A stretch of DNA of 64,000 bases. It comes from Providencia vermicola (GTDB lineage Bacteria; Pseudomonadota; Gammaproteobacteria; Enterobacterales; Enterobacteriaceae). The position numbers and the translations under genes were made by a program. The notes under the pieces are model-generated. The model ran no database searches and had not been told where the DNA came from. It saw only the letters and a program-made list of their open reading frames with translations. Positions 9,765 to 21,046 of this stretch are shown here, piece by piece (position 1 is the first letter of the stretch; every line of letters starts with the position of its first letter). The stretch covers positions 3,103,001 through 3,167,000 of the forward strand of contig NZ_CP048796.1 in assembly GCF_010748935.1 (NCBI RefSeq), written 5' to 3'.

Positions 9765-9796
9765 AAAAAATTAAAGACGCTAAGCGCCTTTAATTT
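9765..9796 (-). terminator. Rho-independent terminator of aphA
   Basis: On the minus strand AATTAAAGGCGC and GCGTCTTTAATT form a 12-bp stem with one mismatch around TTA, followed by a T-run. It lies about 30 bases after the aphA stop. The adjoining 9394-9764 (ldtD upstream region) is AT-rich with no gene seen. Confidence 0.85.
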
Positions 9797-9822
9797 CATT
9801 AATATAAGCCAATTAACGCAAA

Positions 9823-10536
9823 TTAGTACTCTGAATTAATCACAACTTCCTCACCAAACTGCCCTGCTTTTGGCAGTGGCTGATAAGAGGAGTTTGCTGC
9901 ACGTAAGATACGAATACCGCGAATATTTAATTCTCGTGCTGCTGCAATATCGGCATCAGCATCACCATAATAAATTTTTAATTTGTGATCACGCATCCAA
10001 CTGACTTTATTATTTTGACCAGGCTCATCACCTGCAAAAATGACAGGATTCATTTTATCTTCTGGGATTTTTAGGCCTTCTTGAACATATTTAGTGACGG
10101 TTTCTGTTTTTGTTTTAGTACGGCCAGTAATAAAATAAACCGTATCGCCACGTTTTAAGTGCATTTGGACTAAATCGATGCCAACTTTTTTAGGCATACT
10201 GAATTTATCCCACTCATTATTCATTTTTTCCCAAAACTCAATATTTTTTAAGTAACTAAAATCATTTGGGGAATATTCCAACTTACCACGATAAAAACCT
10301 GGACTAGAAAATAACACGGTATCATCAATATCAAAGCCTACCGCCATTGGAGCTTGACCTTCTAGGCTATTTTTAATTTGCTCAATAGACACCCAATGTA
10401 TAGGTTTCTGTTCAGCAAGTTCAGCCACCGTCACCCCTGAACTGACGACTTCAGGCATTAATACCTTAGCCTGTGATGTTGCCGTCAAACTGAGTACCAA
10501 AGCAACGGCGCTTAAGGTTAATGTCGTTTTTTTCAT
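9823..10536 (-). CDS. aphA: Class B acid phosphatase (periplasmic)
   Basis: This secreted non-specific phosphomonoesterase of the HAD-like DDDD superfamily releases phosphate from nucleotides and other organic phosphates and can transfer phosphate to alcohols. Residues 1-23 form a signal peptide ending SQA. Motif I is FDIDDTVLF with Asp69 (nucleophile) and Asp71; [15 protein letters not shown] is motif II, and [12 protein letters not shown] carries the C-terminal aspartates. The 237 residues match E. coli AphA (also 237) in length and ending (EEVVINSEY). The start has AAGGA upstream. In E. coli aphA lies elsewhere; here it is an insertion between mukB and ldtD, flanked by its own terminator and the mukB terminator. 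Confidence 0.95.
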   Translation of the reverse strand: MKKTTLTLSAVALVLSLTATSQAKVLMPEVVSSGVTVAELAEQKPIHWVSIEQIKNSLEGQAPMAVGFDIDDTVLFSSPGFYRGKLEYSPNDFSYLKNIEFWEKMNNEWDKFSMPKKVGIDLVQMHLKRGDTVYFITGRTKTKTETVTKYVQEGLKIPEDKMNPVIFAGDEPGQNNKVSWMRDHKLKIYYGDADADIAAARELNIRGIRILRAANSSYQPLPKAGQFGEEVVINSEY

Positions 10537-10736
10537 GTTTAATCCTTATTCATTTATTGACTATGCAGGCATCATGAAAGCAAACCATAACGATATCAAA
10601 TCTAATTTATTGGGATGCATCACAAGAATTCAGATAATAATGTCTTTCTCTTCATGAAAATGAGACACAAATCTCATTAATATTTTCTGTTTTAGAAGAT
10701 GCGGCCGAAATACAGTAAATTTAGCTTTAGCTTATT

Positions 10737-10770
10737 AAAAAAAACGGTGTTAAAAATAACACCGTTTTTC
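10737..10770. terminator. Strong terminator of mukB, usable on both strands
   Basis: AAAACGGTGTTA and TAACACCGTTTT form a 12-bp stem around AAAA. T-rich runs follow on both strands. It ends the cmoM-mukFEB operon. Confidence 0.9.
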
Positions 10771-10794
10771 ATTTCGCATTAATCAATGAGTGAA

Positions 10795-13700
10795 TTAACT
10801 TTGCGATAACTGAGCCTGAATATTTGAATTATCTTGGCCAAAACCTTTAAGACCAACAACATGAACGTGTTCACGGTTATCAAATACTTTACGAACCAAT
10901 TTATACGTGGTGCCTTTTTCAGGGCTGATATTTTCAGGTGCAGCAATAATTAATTGCATTTCTAATCGTTCACAAAGCTCAAATAAGGTCGCAATAGATT
11001 TAGCATCTAGACGAGCCGCTTCATCGAGGAACAACAAACGACAAGGAATAATGTCTTTTGCACGTAAGCGACGTGACTCTTCTTCCCAACTTTGAACGAC
11101 CATCACCAGTATCGACATCCCCGTACCGATAGCCTCACCGGTCGATAATGCCCCACTTTCCGCTTTCAACCATCCATCTGAACCCCGGTTGACTTCAACC
11201 TCAAGTTCAAGATAGTTACGATAATCAAGCAGTTCTTCACCAATAGTCTGTGGTAAGCGTTGCCCCATATCGATCTGAGGATTTAAACGTTGATACAGTT
11301 TCGCCATTGCTTCCGAGAAAGTGAGACGCTGGCTAGTAAATAAATCTTGATGCAATTCGCTCTCTTCTGATAACACTGTCAGCATTAATGAGTGACTTTC
11401 GCGAATATTAACATTCAGTCTAACCCCTTTAACTTGACCAAATGCAACAGATTGTAAGCCTTGGTTCAACATGCGAATACGGTTTTGCTCACGCTGAATC
11501 GTCTTACGAATAATATTCGCCACACTCTTCGAGCTAATCGCCAATTTCTGCTCGCGCGCCGTCAGCTCTTCAGTTAAACGCGCCAGTTCAATTTCCATTT
11601 GCTCAATCGCGTCAATAGGATCATCTGTCCGAATGATATCTTGTCGGATACGTTCACGTAGATGCTGATAGACCGCGATAAAGAACTGAATTTTACGTTC
11701 TGGACGTTTAGGATCTTCAGACAGGCGTAACACATCTCGCAGATGTTCGTTATCAGCGACCGCGAGACGTAAGGCACCTAATGCCTTATCCGACATAGAA
11801 CGCAGACTATCGCCATCCGTATACGCTAATTCACGGCGATGTAAGCGACGTTCGACACCATTATCCTTCACTAAACGCATGACAGCACACCAGCCAGCTT
11901 TGGCTGAAACTACTTGTTCACGTAAGAGATAATAATCTTTTTCTAACTTACGAATGCGTTTTTGTAAGTTTTCCATTTCAGCTTCGCACAAGGTCAGCTG
12001 TTTTTCTAACTGGTTAATACGCGTACGATTTGCCATCACAGATTGATGCAGCTCATCACGGCGTATACGCGCGCGCTCTTGTGCATCAGGATCCGCTTTC
12101 ACACCAATATCCTGCATTTCGGCTTCTAACTCTTTCAACATCTCTTGTTTAGTATCAAAAGAGCTGCGTAAAGACGCGAGTACCTGATTAAACTGTGCTG
12201 ACTGAGATTGTTGCTGACGTAATAATTCACGAGCTCGACTTCTTTCGCCTTCCGCTTGTTCTAAGCGTTGACGCAGCTTATCGTTGAGGTCGGCATTTTC
12301 GTTGACCATCCCCGTCGAATCACTGTAGCTAAAGTGAGCTCGACGCTGCACCACTTCGACCAACGCGAATGCCTGCTGTTTCGCAATTTGTTGGCTATGT
12401 TTTGCCGTTTCATAGTCTTGGCGCAATTGATCATGTTGTTCAGGATCACTGAGTAGCACGGTCACAATCGGCTCAAGTTTTATCAAAGATTGACCATGCT
12501 TATTCAAGAAATGCGCCGCTTCTTCAGCCTCTGAGAGCTCATCGCGAATTTCATCAACACGATCAGCCAGCGTTTCATCCATCAATAACCCAACCAATGG
12601 TAATAGTCGGTTCAAGGCTGACACAGACTCTTTACCTTGGACAAATTGTTGGCGCTGCTGCTGAGTTTTCTCCTCAAACTGTGCCAAGCTACGCTCAAGT
12701 TCCGTGCGTTTTTGGTTCAAAATACGGATTTCAGCTTCAGGGTCGGCTTCGAAGGCGACTGAAATATGTTGGCCGATAAAACGACTAAATGCTTGGTGCG
12801 CACGTTGAATTTTTTGTACATCGAATGATAGCGTTGCATAGCGCTCAGCCAAACTATCACGCTCTAATGTTAAAGCATCAAGATGAGTTTCACGTGCGGC
12901 ACGGCCAAACAATGGCACTTCCGGATAGCGAGAGAAACGCCACTGTCTATCTGACGAACGAACTAGTACCGCGTTTTCAAATTCTTCTGCATCAAAAACA
13001 CTATCATCAAAAGAGGATGGATCTCCCTCAATAAAATATACGTCTTCAGGGCAATCCTGTAGTGTTTCTAATTGGCTACGAACTGCGGAGAGATCTTGGA
13101 CAACGATACCATTACGGGCCGGGCCATACAGTGCTGAGAAGTATGGGGCATCATCAATAGTAATATCATCATAGATTTCTGAAAGTAAAACACCACCAAA
13201 ACGTTCAGCAAGGGCAAGTAAACGACTATCTTCAGCACCACTCGGTTGGCTAAGACGCTCTATTTGCTTTTCTAGCTCACGCCGTTGCGCGGCGACTTCA
13301 TCACGTTCAACAGTAATTTCCCTTTCTTGCTCAAGCAATTGCTGCATATATTCAGTAACAGCACTGCTTGACTCAAAGGATTCCCCTGACTGTTCATTCA
13401 GCTGAGTCAGCGCTTCTTGAGCCATTAACCAAGCTGGTGCTTTAGTCGTTAATGTTTGAATACGCTGGCGGATCTGCTCAATCTCTTGACGCATTTGCAT
13501 GCGACGTTCGCCGCTTTCATTAACGCCAATACTGAGTTCTTCTTGCTGAGCTTCAATTTCTGCCATTAAGGCATCTAATTCGTCAGGTTCATAGCTTTTG
13601 TTATGACGCTTACAAAACTCACTTAATAGACGTTCTGCATTTTGCTGGCTATCTAAACGTTGTTGTAACTCAGATAGCTGCATGCGTAATGGCTGCACAC

Positions 13701-15240
13701 GTTCAGCCAAATGTTGCTGGGAAGACCAGTCACGTAGGAGACTCCTTGCTTGTTGATAAGCATCACTACGGCTGACTTCACCAACGATATTTCTGACGAG
13801 TTGATACGCTTGCTCAAACTGACTATGCGCAGCATCGGCAACACTCATTTTCTGCTCTAATGTCAGTAATGCTTCCGTCGCTTGCTGTTCACGGGCTTCA
13901 AATGTTTCTAGCCATTCATCTGCATTATCTATTGATAATTCAGGTAATTGGCAGAGTTCACGCGCTCGAGTTAATGCCTGTAAAGCCTGTTGATATTGAA
14001 TTGCGCGGGTTTGCTGGACATCTAATGCTTGTTGGTAATCGGCCAATTGGCTTTTCAATTCATCAACTTCAATTTCCGCCGCCTCGGAACGTGCTTCAAG
14101 TTCTTCCTGCTGTTCAGTCGCTTCAGCAACAACCTCTGATTGTTCTTCCAAGCGATAGGTCAATTCTTCGATATCGGCTTGATAGCGGTCAATTTTTTCT
14201 TGTTGGCGTAAAGCGGTTTGCACAAGGTTTAAGTGATCGCTTGCCGCTTGATAATCGGCCTCTAAATCTGAAGACGCGCTATTTTGCTCATTTAACTCAC
14301 GCGCAATTTCTACGCTACGAACTTGCTCTTGGCGCAGCTGTTTACGGCTAGCGAATAATTCACTCCGAGCCGCCATTGCCGAATCAAGATGAATACGCCT
14401 TTCATTGGAATGACGCATATAATCGGCAGACACATAGTCTGTCGCTTGGCTAATTAAATGCTTAAATAGATCACGGTCGGATTGAGTAACACGAATGGCT
14501 TCAAGTGTGAGTCGGTTTTCACGTAGTGCGGCTTCCATATCTTGGAATGCCTTACGGACGCCACTATTTTCAGGTAATAAATAATCACGTAACGAACGGG
14601 TAATCGCACTGGAAATCCCGCCATAAAGTGAGGCTTCGATCAGACGATAATATTTACTACGATCACTCGCTGAGCGTAAACGTTTTGGCAAAACGCCTAA
14701 TTCAAAAAGAACCGAATGATAATCCGTAATTGAGTTAAATTGTTTAAAATGAATGCCTTCTTGCTGCTCCATGCGTTCTTTTAAATCATTTAACGCAATC
14801 ACTTTAGCCTGACGTCCATCGAGTACTTCGGTTAGGATTTCCGTCGGTACTGTCGCGATGGGAACCCCTTGGATCATAAAGGGTTTGATATCAACTTTTT
14901 TATCACGCCCAGCGACTTGTTGTAGCCTAACCCCTACCATCACCCGTTGGTGTTTCGAGTTCAGCACATCCAAAATGGCATAGCAAACACCGGGGCGTAA
15001 TTTACCGTGTAACCCTTTATCTCGTGAACCTGACGTTGCACCTGCTTCGGTAGTATTACGGAAGTGAAGTAATGTGAGATCGGGGATCATAGCAGTAATA
15101 AAAGCGGCCATGGTCGTCGATTTACCGGCGCCATTTCCTCCTGAGAGGGTGGTAACCAACTCATCAAGGTCAAAGGTACGCGCAAAAAAACCATTCCAGT
15201 TAATCAGCGTCAGTGAGCGAAATTTACCACGTTCAATCAT
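10795..15240 (-). CDS. mukB: Chromosome condensin subunit MukB (SMC-like ATPase)
   Basis: This is the SMC-like core of the MukBEF complex, which organises and segregates the chromosome and works with topoisomerase IV. Its 1481 residues are close to the 1486 of E. coli. The N-terminal head has Walker A in [15 protein letters not shown] (about residues 33-47). Two long coiled-coil arms with many Glu/Gln heptads flank a central hinge at about 650-780. The C-terminal head has the signature [17 protein letters not shown] and Walker [12 protein letters not shown]. The ATG overlaps the mukE stop by ATGA, indicating translational coupling. It is the last gene of cmoM-mukF-mukE-mukB and ends in a terminator. 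Confidence 0.98.
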   Translation of the reverse strand: MIERGKFRSLTLINWNGFFARTFDLDELVTTLSGGNGAGKSTTMAAFITAMIPDLTLLHFRNTTEAGATSGSRDKGLHGKLRPGVCYAILDVLNSKHQRVMVGVRLQQVAGRDKKVDIKPFMIQGVPIATVPTEILTEVLDGRQAKVIALNDLKERMEQQEGIHFKQFNSITDYHSVLFELGVLPKRLRSASDRSKYYRLIEASLYGGISSAITRSLRDYLLPENSGVRKAFQDMEAALRENRLTLEAIRVTQSDRDLFKHLISQATDYVSADYMRHSNERRIHLDSAMAARSELFASRKQLRQEQVRSVEIARELNEQNSASSDLEADYQAASDHLNLVQTALRQQEKIDRYQADIEELTYRLEEQSEVVAEATEQQEELEARSEAAEIEVDELKSQLADYQQALDVQQTRAIQYQQALQALTRARELCQLPELSIDNADEWLETFEAREQQATEALLTLEQKMSVADAAHSQFEQAYQLVRNIVGEVSRSDAYQQARSLLRDWSSQQHLAERVQPLRMQLSELQQRLDSQQNAERLLSEFCKRHNKSYEPDELDALMAEIEAQQEELSIGVNESGERRMQMRQEIEQIRQRIQTLTTKAPAWLMAQEALTQLNEQSGESFESSSAVTEYMQQLLEQEREITVERDEVAAQRRELEKQIERLSQPSGAEDSRLLALAERFGGVLLSEIYDDITIDDAPYFSALYGPARNGIVVQDLSAVRSQLETLQDCPEDVYFIEGDPSSFDDSVFDAEEFENAVLVRSSDRQWRFSRYPEVPLFGRAARETHLDALTLERDSLAERYATLSFDVQKIQRAHQAFSRFIGQHISVAFEADPEAEIRILNQKRTELERSLAQFEEKTQQQRQQFVQGKESVSALNRLLPLVGLLMDETLADRVDEIRDELSEAEEAAHFLNKHGQSLIKLEPIVTVLLSDPEQHDQLRQDYETAKHSQQIAKQQAFALVEVVQRRAHFSYSDSTGMVNENADLNDKLRQRLEQAEGERSRARELLRQQQSQSAQFNQVLASLRSSFDTKQEMLKELEAEMQDIGVKADPDAQERARIRRDELHQSVMANRTRINQLEKQLTLCEAEMENLQKRIRKLEKDYYLLREQVVSAKAGWCAVMRLVKDNGVERRLHRRELAYTDGDSLRSMSDKALGALRLAVADNEHLRDVLRLSEDPKRPERKIQFFIAVYQHLRERIRQDIIRTDDPIDAIEQMEIELARLTEELTAREQKLAISSKSVANIIRKTIQREQNRIRMLNQGLQSVAFGQVKGVRLNVNIRESHSLMLTVLSEESELHQDLFTSQRLTFSEAMAKLYQRLNPQIDMGQRLPQTIGEELLDYRNYLELEVEVNRGSDGWLKAESGALSTGEAIGTGMSILVMVVQSWEEESRRLRAKDIIPCRLLFLDEAARLDAKSIATLFELCERLEMQLIIAAPENISPEKGTTYKLVRKVFDNREHVHVVGLKGFGQDNSNIQAQLSQS

Positions 15241-15965
15241 ACTTGTTCATCCTCATCACTCTCAGGCGCATCTTGATTTTCATCACTCTCGTCATCTTCA
15301 CTATCTTGTAAGGATAATCCACCTTCAAGGGAAATCGCCTCACCATCACGGATCATGCGTAATTGTGCTTCTTGTACGTTGTCACCACTACGAACATCGG
15401 CACCAAAACGGAAGACTGATTCAGAAATAATAAATTTATTCGCGTCATTTTGAATAAAATGCACCATACCTAGGCGGCGTAAACGGTTCAGAGATGTTCT
15501 CAACTTTTCTTGCAGTTTTTGTTTATCTAAGTCCGAACCTGTTGAGCGTTGGTTAACAAACTTCAGCAACTTACTCTCGTCCGCTAAAGACAATAGTTCT
15601 TCAAACAGCTCTTGCGCCGTAAAAATACCTTGGTTAGTTAATCGTTCTGGACTCAAGTAGAGGTAACAAAGAATTTTACCTACCATCATGTCCAGTTCAG
15701 ATAGCACTGAGCGAGGAATCAAGGTCGTTGAGCGAGGACGTAAATAAAAAAAGCCTTCTGGAGCTCGAATCAATTCTACATTATAGCGTGCATAAAATTG
15801 TTCCAGTGCTTCTTGAAAATCCATCAAAAAGGCATGGTTATCAAGATCATCAATACTAATATGACGTCCTGAACGCAACTGGCTATCTAGCTCTGGAAAA
15901 ATGGGATTAGCCAATGCTTGTGCCATTTTAATTGGCATAAATTGTTCAATATTTGTCGATGACAT
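15237..15965 (-). CDS. mukE: Condensin accessory subunit MukE
   Basis: This small winged-helix (kite) protein binds MukF and the MukB heads and helps gate DNA entry. The ATG at 15965 ([21 protein letters not shown]) matches the E. coli start and gives 242 residues against 234 there; the open frame runs 25 codons further upstream but lacks family similarity. A central block ([20 protein letters not shown]) is highly conserved. The C-terminus is a long acidic tail (ESDEDEQV and similar), slightly longer than in E. coli. It overlaps the end of mukF by 20 bases and shares ATGA with mukB. Confidence 0.96.
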   Translation of the reverse strand: MSSTNIEQFMPIKMAQALANPIFPELDSQLRSGRHISIDDLDNHAFLMDFQEALEQFYARYNVELIRAPEGFFYLRPRSTTLIPRSVLSELDMMVGKILCYLYLSPERLTNQGIFTAQELFEELLSLADESKLLKFVNQRSTGSDLDKQKLQEKLRTSLNRLRRLGMVHFIQNDANKFIISESVFRFGADVRSGDNVQEAQLRMIRDGEAISLEGGLSLQDSEDDESDENQDAPESDEDEQV

Positions 15966-17271
15966 GTGCCTGCACCTTGGCTCCGTGATCATTAATTGCC
16001 TGCCACTCTGACGGAAGCCCCGCCAAATCAGCTTCTGCAATACCTAATTTTACAGCCTGATCAATAATAATTCGTGCAACGTCAAAATGACGTTTCTGAG
16101 GATACTGCTTTAAGTACGCTTGTACTACCCGAGCAACATCCAGTGGCTGTTGTTCTCGTTTATAGAATGCCAACTCAGTTTCCATCAATTCTGCAAGTCG
16201 ATCATTCACTTCACTGAATTCTTCAAATTCAAGCTCTGGAGGCAGCTCTCCCATGACTTCTTCGTCATTTAATGCCAGCTCTTCATCACGCATGTCAAAT
16301 AAGCGATCAGCGTTGGCATAAGTCAATGCCCATGGACTATCTAAGTATTGTTGAACCGACTGACGTAAACGTTGGGAGAAAATACGGTTTTTATCCATAT
16401 CAATTGCCGTACGGATAAATTTATGAACATGGCGGTCATAGCCTATCCAAAGGTCGATAGACTGCTGTCCCCAGCTGACGATACGGTCTAATTTATTTTG
16501 CAGATCATAAACTAACCGATCAACCATATCGGAAAAGACAGGCGCATTCATATTCGCTTCTTGAATGCGTAATAAATTCGCTTGTAACTTATCGCCTGCG
16601 GCCTCTAGTGTATCTTGAAGCTCGCGCAATGTGCCTGACGTTTCTGATAATAATTGTTCACAGTTAGCAATAGCGGCTTGCCAGTCTTGGTTTAACAGTG
16701 CCGCAATATCTTCTTTGACGCTGTTTTGCTGCTCATCCATAACGCGCTGAGATAAATCAATACTATCGAATATTTCAGCAACTGAATATTTTAATGGCGC
16801 AAAGACAAAACGATGCCAATAGAATTCATCACCACCTTCCTCGGCCGCCTCTGCGGCTCTTTGTAGCTCTCCCGCTACAATGGATAGCTGCATAGACAGC
16901 CTTAAAGTGGAAAATTCACGTTGACGAATATAATAGTCACTAATACCGATACCAAGCGATGTTAAACGGTATATTGCGTTGCCTTCCGCAATATCACTTG
17001 TGAAACGGTTAAATATTTTCTGGCGAACCATATCGTTGATGGCATTATTCGCTCTGACAGATAACGATTCCGTGGTTTGCTCAAACCCTTTACACACCTC
17101 ACGAAATGCGTCGATCAATTCCCCTTCACTCATTTCACCGTTAACACGTTCGCTGTTTAATACTGCGACTGCCAACAAAAAAGCCAAACGCTCTGCTGGC
17201 AGTGAAATTGAAAAATCATTTTTTCGTGCCCAGGACACGAGTTCAGGGACGGTCTGGGAAAAATCACTCAT
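15946..17271 (-). CDS. mukF: Condensin kleisin subunit MukF
   Basis: MukF is the kleisin that dimerises through its N-terminal winged-helix domain and bridges the two MukB heads while holding MukE. The ATG at 17271 ([19 protein letters not shown]) matches E. coli and yields 441 residues (E. coli 440); the longer frame to 17349 runs into cmoM. Recognisable blocks include [40 protein letters not shown] and the C-terminal [14 protein letters not shown] winged helix that contacts the MukB head. It overlaps the cmoM stop as ATGA and overlaps mukE by 20 bases, so the operon is tightly coupled. Confidence 0.97.
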   Translation of the reverse strand: MSDFSQTVPELVSWARKNDFSISLPAERLAFLLAVAVLNSERVNGEMSEGELIDAFREVCKGFEQTTESLSVRANNAINDMVRQKIFNRFTSDIAEGNAIYRLTSLGIGISDYYIRQREFSTLRLSMQLSIVAGELQRAAEAAEEGGDEFYWHRFVFAPLKYSVAEIFDSIDLSQRVMDEQQNSVKEDIAALLNQDWQAAIANCEQLLSETSGTLRELQDTLEAAGDKLQANLLRIQEANMNAPVFSDMVDRLVYDLQNKLDRIVSWGQQSIDLWIGYDRHVHKFIRTAIDMDKNRIFSQRLRQSVQQYLDSPWALTYANADRLFDMRDEELALNDEEVMGELPPELEFEEFSEVNDRLAELMETELAFYKREQQPLDVARVVQAYLKQYPQKRHFDVARIIIDQAVKLGIAEADLAGLPSEWQAINDHGAKVQAHVIDKY

Positions 17272-18056
17272 AAATCGTCCTTTATTATTGGTTTTCGTGC
17301 CATGACATGAATATAACGTCCCATACTGATATAGGGCTCCTGACGACAATATTGCTGCTCTAAAGCCAACAGTGCAGGGAAATCTTGTTGCTGTAATTGC
17401 CTGCTTTGTAGGTAATCATGAAATACTCTGACACCGCTTTTGCCAATAATATCCATTTTACAATCCGACAGCCACTCATCGACCTGTTGGGGTAATAATG
17501 GATTTTGTGGCGATAATGAACGTTTACGTCGACGCTGAATATGCGGTGTAGCAAGATGAAAGTTGCCTAAAATTGCATTTCGCATGACTAAACCATTAGC
17601 ATTATAGAACATCACAGAAAAGACGCCTTCTGGCCTAATTATATCGACCAACTGTTCAATTGCATATTTCTGATCACTAATCCACTCAAGTACAGCATGA
17701 AATAACACTAAATCTACGGGTTCTTCAATATGTTGATCAATATCCTGTACTGCACAATGGATAAAGCGCATATTCTCGCTAATCCCTTGTTGTTGAGCAA
17801 GTTCGCTGGCACGCTCTAACATTTCTTCAGATAAATCGCAAAGTATGACTTGATGTCCCATTGCTGCAAGTTTGCGTGAAAAATGCCCTTCTCCACCACC
17901 TGCATCCAATATACGCAATGTTTGTCCATCAAACTGAGAGTTAATCAGTTGTGTTAAATCTTGCCAAACAACCGCTTCACGTATTTTACCTTTTGTTGTG
18001 CCATAGATATTTTTTGCAAATTTATCAGCAATATCATCAAAGTTGCGGTCTACCAT
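17268..18056 (-). CDS. cmoM: tRNA 5-carboxymethoxyuridine methyltransferase
   Basis: This SAM-dependent methyltransferase (formerly SmtA) converts cmo5U to its methyl ester mcmo5U at the wobble position of certain tRNAs. The Rossmann-fold SAM motif [18 protein letters not shown] (about residues 43-60) and the following acidic residue in [11 protein letters not shown] are clear. Its 262 residues compare with 261 in E. coli. It is the first gene of the muk operon, as in E. coli, and its TGA overlaps the mukF ATG. The promoter must lie in 18057-18250, upstream of ERIC copy B. Confidence 0.94.
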   Translation of the reverse strand: MVDRNFDDIADKFAKNIYGTTKGKIREAVVWQDLTQLINSQFDGQTLRILDAGGGEGHFSRKLAAMGHQVILCDLSEEMLERASELAQQQGISENMRFIHCAVQDIDQHIEEPVDLVLFHAVLEWISDQKYAIEQLVDIIRPEGVFSVMFYNANGLVMRNAILGNFHLATPHIQRRRKRSLSPQNPLLPQQVDEWLSDCKMDIIGKSGVRVFHDYLQSRQLQQQDFPALLALEQQYCRQEPYISMGRYIHVMARKPIIKDDL

Positions 18057-18256
18057 GTATTATCCGGTGGTCCTAAAAATGGGCAATTTATGTCCGTTAA
18101 CCTAACGCCAATCGCCTAATAAACGCCAAAATCAGCCTGTTCTCATCTTGTAAATGATGAAATAAGATCAAATCCAGAATATGATCCAAAACACGCTCAG
18201 CTAAAATAGGCTCGAACATCATGCAAAGTATGCAAGGTGGCTGACGCCTAAATGAC

Positions 18257-18382
18257 ATACTCTAACTAATTCGAAGTGCAGTTGGCGACCAGGACATTAG
18301 TCGCTGAGAGTTTCGATAACTCTATGACTCATACGTATAAACATAGTCAACAACGCTGCAACTTGAAGTCCTGCGAGTATAA
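18257..18382. repeat. ERIC element, copy B
   Basis: This is a palindromic element of about 125 bp. Left arm ACTCTAACTAATTCGAAG and the right arm, ending CAACTTGAAGTCCTGCGAG, match ERIC ends. The segment CATAGTCAACAACGCTGC matches the internal ERIC part and also copy A (CGTAGTCAACAATGCTGC). The centre differs from copy A. It occupies the divergent cmoM-elyC spacer (18057-18473), in which no gene is seen. Confidence 0.75.
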
Positions 18383-18473
18383 CAGATAATAGCCTTATTT
18401 TGGCATAGTGCTGTTCTGAATTCAGCAATCGGAACAACGAATTGACGATAAATTCCAAAAAATAGGTTCACTT

Positions 18474-19301
18474 ATGCTATTTCTTTTAAAAAAATACCTT
18501 GGGGCATTGCTTATGCCATTGCCTCTGCTGCTGATTCTCGGATTCATTGGCATCCTATTATTATGGTTCACTCGTTGGCAAAAAAGCGGCAAAACCTGTG
18601 TTTCTATAAGCTTAATATTGATTACCTTATTAGGCTTACAGCCCATTGCTGACAACTTACTGTCTCCTGTCGAAGAGGGCTTTGATAAACGGTATGAGTT
18701 AATTACGAATAATCCACCAGACAATATTCACTATATTGTCGTACTCGGTGGGGGCTTTACCTACAACCCCGATTGGAGTCCAAGCTCTAATTTATTAAAT
18801 AACAGTCTGCCACGCGTTACCGAGGGCATTCGTTTATACCTAAAACACCCTGGAAGCAAATTGATATTTACGGGGGGGAAAGCAAGTAGCTCGATAAGTA
18901 GCGCGGAAGTGGCTGCAATGGTCGCCCAATCGCTAGGTGTACCCGCAGAAGATACCATTGCATTGACCGAACCTAAAGACACTCAAGAAGAAGCATTTGA
19001 AGTCGAAAAAATTACCGGTAAAGAGCCATTTTTATTAGTGACATCCGCCAATCATTTGCCAAGAGCCATGTCCATGTTTACTGCCCGAGGTATGCAGCCA
19101 ATTGCCGCCCCCGCAAATCAGCTCGCCATCAAAAGTGCGTTGAATCCTTGGGAAAAATATATCCCTTCAGCCTATTATTTTAGTCATAGCGAACGGGCTT
19201 GGTATGAATTAATCGGCTCTATCTGGTTTTATTTAAAACCCGATAATACTCAGCCCCTTGAAACGCCTTTACTCACCCCTGATACCGTAGAGGCTGAATA
19301 A
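18474..19301 (+). CDS. elyC: Envelope biogenesis factor ElyC (DUF218)
   Basis: ElyC (YcbC) is an inner-membrane DUF218 protein needed in E. coli for normal peptidoglycan and lipid-carrier-dependent envelope synthesis at low temperature. Two membrane segments lie in the first 60 residues (LLMPLPLLLILGFIGILLLW; CVSISLILITLLGL). The DUF218 domain follows, with VVLGGGFTYN, LIFTGGKASS and SANHLPRAMSMF. It is 275 residues, about 16 longer than E. coli, through a Thr/Pro-rich C-terminal tail (TQPLETPLLTPDTVEAE). It is divergent from cmoM as in E. coli. ycbJ, which follows in E. coli, is absent; convergent kdsB is next. Confidence 0.92.
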   Translation: MLFLLKKYLGALLMPLPLLLILGFIGILLLWFTRWQKSGKTCVSISLILITLLGLQPIADNLLSPVEEGFDKRYELITNNPPDNIHYIVVLGGGFTYNPDWSPSSNLLNNSLPRVTEGIRLYLKHPGSKLIFTGGKASSSISSAEVAAMVAQSLGVPAEDTIALTEPKDTQEEAFEVEKITGKEPFLLVTSANHLPRAMSMFTARGMQPIAAPANQLAIKSALNPWEKYIPSAYYFSHSERAWYELIGSIWFYLKPDNTQPLETPLLTPDTVEAE

Positions 19302-19313
19302 ATTAAAGCTAAC

Positions 19314-19349
19314 AAAAAAGGTGTGACTCAACGATGAGTACACACCTTA
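19314..19349. terminator. Terminator between convergent elyC and kdsB
   Basis: AAGGTGTG-ACTCA and TGAGT-ACACACCTT form a stem with a one-base bulge around ACGA. On the minus strand it runs into TTTTTT, so it serves kdsB best. On the plus strand the tail is weaker. Confidence 0.8.
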
Positions 19350-19372
19350 TTTCACAATAAGCTATGGGCGGA

Positions 19373-20116
19373 TTATTTGAATTGCTTTCTCACGACTTCA
19401 AGGTCTTCGGGTGTATCCACGCCCGCCCCCGGTGCTTTTTCGGCCACCGCGACATGAATTTTCTCTCCATACCACAGCACTCTTAACTGTTCTAGCATTT
19501 CGATTTTTTCTAATGGGCTTGTTTCCCATTTAATATAGCGACGGATAAAACCCGCTCGGTAAGCATAGATCCCAATATGACGTAAGAAGTGATCACCAAT
19601 CGTGTCTTGATTAATCGCAAATCTATCTCTCTCCCATGGAATGGTCGCTCGAGAAAAATAAAGCGCATAACCTTCATGATCCGTTACCACCTTCACCGCG
19701 TTTGGGTTAAAAGCTTCTTGGACATCATGAATAGGAACAGCCAATGTTCCCATTTGTGCCTGACTACCGTGAAGATTTCTAGCGACTTGACTGATAATTT
19801 CAGGTGGGATCAAAGGCTCATCCCCCTGTACATTCACGATAATCTCGTCATCAGAAAACCCGTAGGTGTCAATCACTTCAGCTAATCGTTCTGTACCTGA
19901 TTGATGATTCGGGTCAGTCATGCAGGCTTCACCGCCTGCTTGAATAACCGCATGCGCAACATCAGGATGATCTGTTGCGACAACAACACGTGATGCACCT
20001 GATTTAATCGCTTGTTCCATGACTCTTACCACCATCGGCTTGCCATGAATATCAGCCAGTGGTTTACCCGGTAAACGAGTCGAAGCATAACGAGCAGGAA
20101 TAATGACGGTAAACAT
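19373..20116 (-). CDS. kdsB: CMP-KDO synthetase
   Basis: This cytosolic enzyme activates 3-deoxy-D-manno-octulosonate with CTP to give CMP-KDO for the LPS inner core. Its 247 residues compare with 248 in E. coli. The nucleotidyltransferase motif [16 protein letters not shown] is at the N-terminus, [11 protein letters not shown] binds metal and nucleotide, and the RHIGIYAYR and GVDTPEDLE motifs are in place. It starts 5 bases after the ycaR stop and is therefore co-transcribed with ycaR. The pair is conserved in E. coli. Confidence 0.97.
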   Translation of the reverse strand: MFTVIIPARYASTRLPGKPLADIHGKPMVVRVMEQAIKSGASRVVVATDHPDVAHAVIQAGGEACMTDPNHQSGTERLAEVIDTYGFSDDEIIVNVQGDEPLIPPEIISQVARNLHGSQAQMGTLAVPIHDVQEAFNPNAVKVVTDHEGYALYFSRATIPWERDRFAINQDTIGDHFLRHIGIYAYRAGFIRRYIKWETSPLEKIEMLEQLRVLWYGEKIHVAVAEKAPGAGVDTPEDLEVVRKQFK

Positions 20117-20121
20117 AATGA

Positions 20122-20301
20122 TTACTGTCCTTCATCCAGTGCAACTTGGCGTGCTTCCGTTTCTAACAGGACAGGAATACCATCACGAATAGGATATGCG
20201 AGGTGATCGAATTTGCAAATAAGTTCAAGGTTTTCTTTGTGATAGCTTAATTTGCCATGACAAACAGGACAAGCAATGATTTCAAGTAAACGGTGATCCA
20301 T
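20122..20301 (-). CDS. ycaR: Trm112-family small protein YcaR (UPF0434)
   Basis: This 59-residue protein of the UPF0434/Trm112-like family starts [18 protein letters not shown], as in E. coli YcaR. It has a CPVC knuckle and a downstream IC; the full zinc ribbon seen in some relatives is incomplete. The ATG at 20301 is preceded by GGGAG at good spacing; a TTG four codons upstream overlaps that site and is rejected. It precedes kdsB by 5 bases. Its function is not established; the constant link to kdsB/lpxK suggests a role near envelope or tRNA/ribosome methylation, but that is speculative. Confidence 0.9.
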   Translation of the reverse strand: MDHRLLEIIACPVCHGKLSYHKENLELICKFDHLAYPIRDGIPVLLETEARQVALDEGQ

Positions 20302-20445
20302 GTTTTCTCCCAAATGGATTTAACTCACTTCCCATCAGGATAGCACAAGCAGATATCACCGTTAACTTTAATCTTTTTGAATAGACTCTCCTGCGAGCGA
20401 TTGAGAGGATAGGTGCAGGAGATAATAGCTCTGTTAATTATTTAA

Positions 20446-20661
20446 TTAATAAGCGATGACATCAGCAGCCGTTATGCCATCAGAATTGCGAGTAACAGAA
20501 AACTCGACGTTTTGACCTTCAGATAATGATTTGATTTTTTTATTTGCAATTGATTTACGTGTAACAAAGATATCGTCACCGCCATTCATTGGTGAAATAA
20601 ATCCATAACCTTTATTTGCATCAAACCATTTCACTCGGCCCATATGTAATTGAAAATTCAT
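20446..20661 (-). CDS. Divergent cold-shock-domain protein
   Basis: This 71-residue single-domain OB-fold protein of the CspA family probably binds single-stranded RNA or DNA. GRVKWFDANKGYGFISP contains the aromatic strand and a good RNP1. The RNP2 position reads DIFVTRKSI instead of the usual DVFVHFSAI, so the conserved His and Phe are replaced, and the N-terminus has a six-residue extension (MNFQLH). AAGGAG lies 7 bases before the ATG at 20661. It sits between lpxK and ycaR, where E. coli has ycaQ. The family is clear; a cold-shock role is not shown, and reduced nucleic-acid binding is possible. Confidence 0.85.
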   Translation of the reverse strand: MNFQLHMGRVKWFDANKGYGFISPMNGGDDIFVTRKSIANKKIKSLSEGQNVEFSVTRNSDGITAADVIAY

Positions 20662-21046
20662 ATTAAAACTCCTTTTGTTCTTAGAACAATAATTCTATTT
20701 ATTGTTTTACTATTACTCTTTACACGTTATACCCCATGATAAATTGCCGATTTATTAAAACGCTTTAAGAGCAAGTAAACTATTACCATTAGATGTGCTT
20801 TATCAAATAACACATACAATTAACGACCTTCCACGTACCAATAATCCACTGTAACTTAACAGCACTCTTTGACATTAAGATGACAAAACTGATGAGTAAA
20901 CGTGGAAATTGCGAGGATATAAAGACTAACTAAATAAACAGGTCGTGAGTCAATTAAACATAGTCTCTATTTATCAATGTATTACATTTATACATACAAT
21001 AAGGAGATCTATATCACGTTGTAGATATTATTATCACAGTAAATGG
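20662..21046 (-). other. Gene-free region upstream of the cold-shock-like gene
   Basis: This 385-base AT-rich stretch separates lpxK from the cold-shock-like gene. cspA-family genes often have long structured leaders, which could explain it. A small palindrome TTGTTCTTAGAACAA lies at about 20678-20692, close to the ribosome site. No ORF is seen. Confidence 0.35.

Noticed and set aside
13860-14351. 163-residue plus-strand frame inside mukB
   Set aside because: Antisense shadow of the mukB coiled coil; its composition follows mukB codons and it has no ribosome site.
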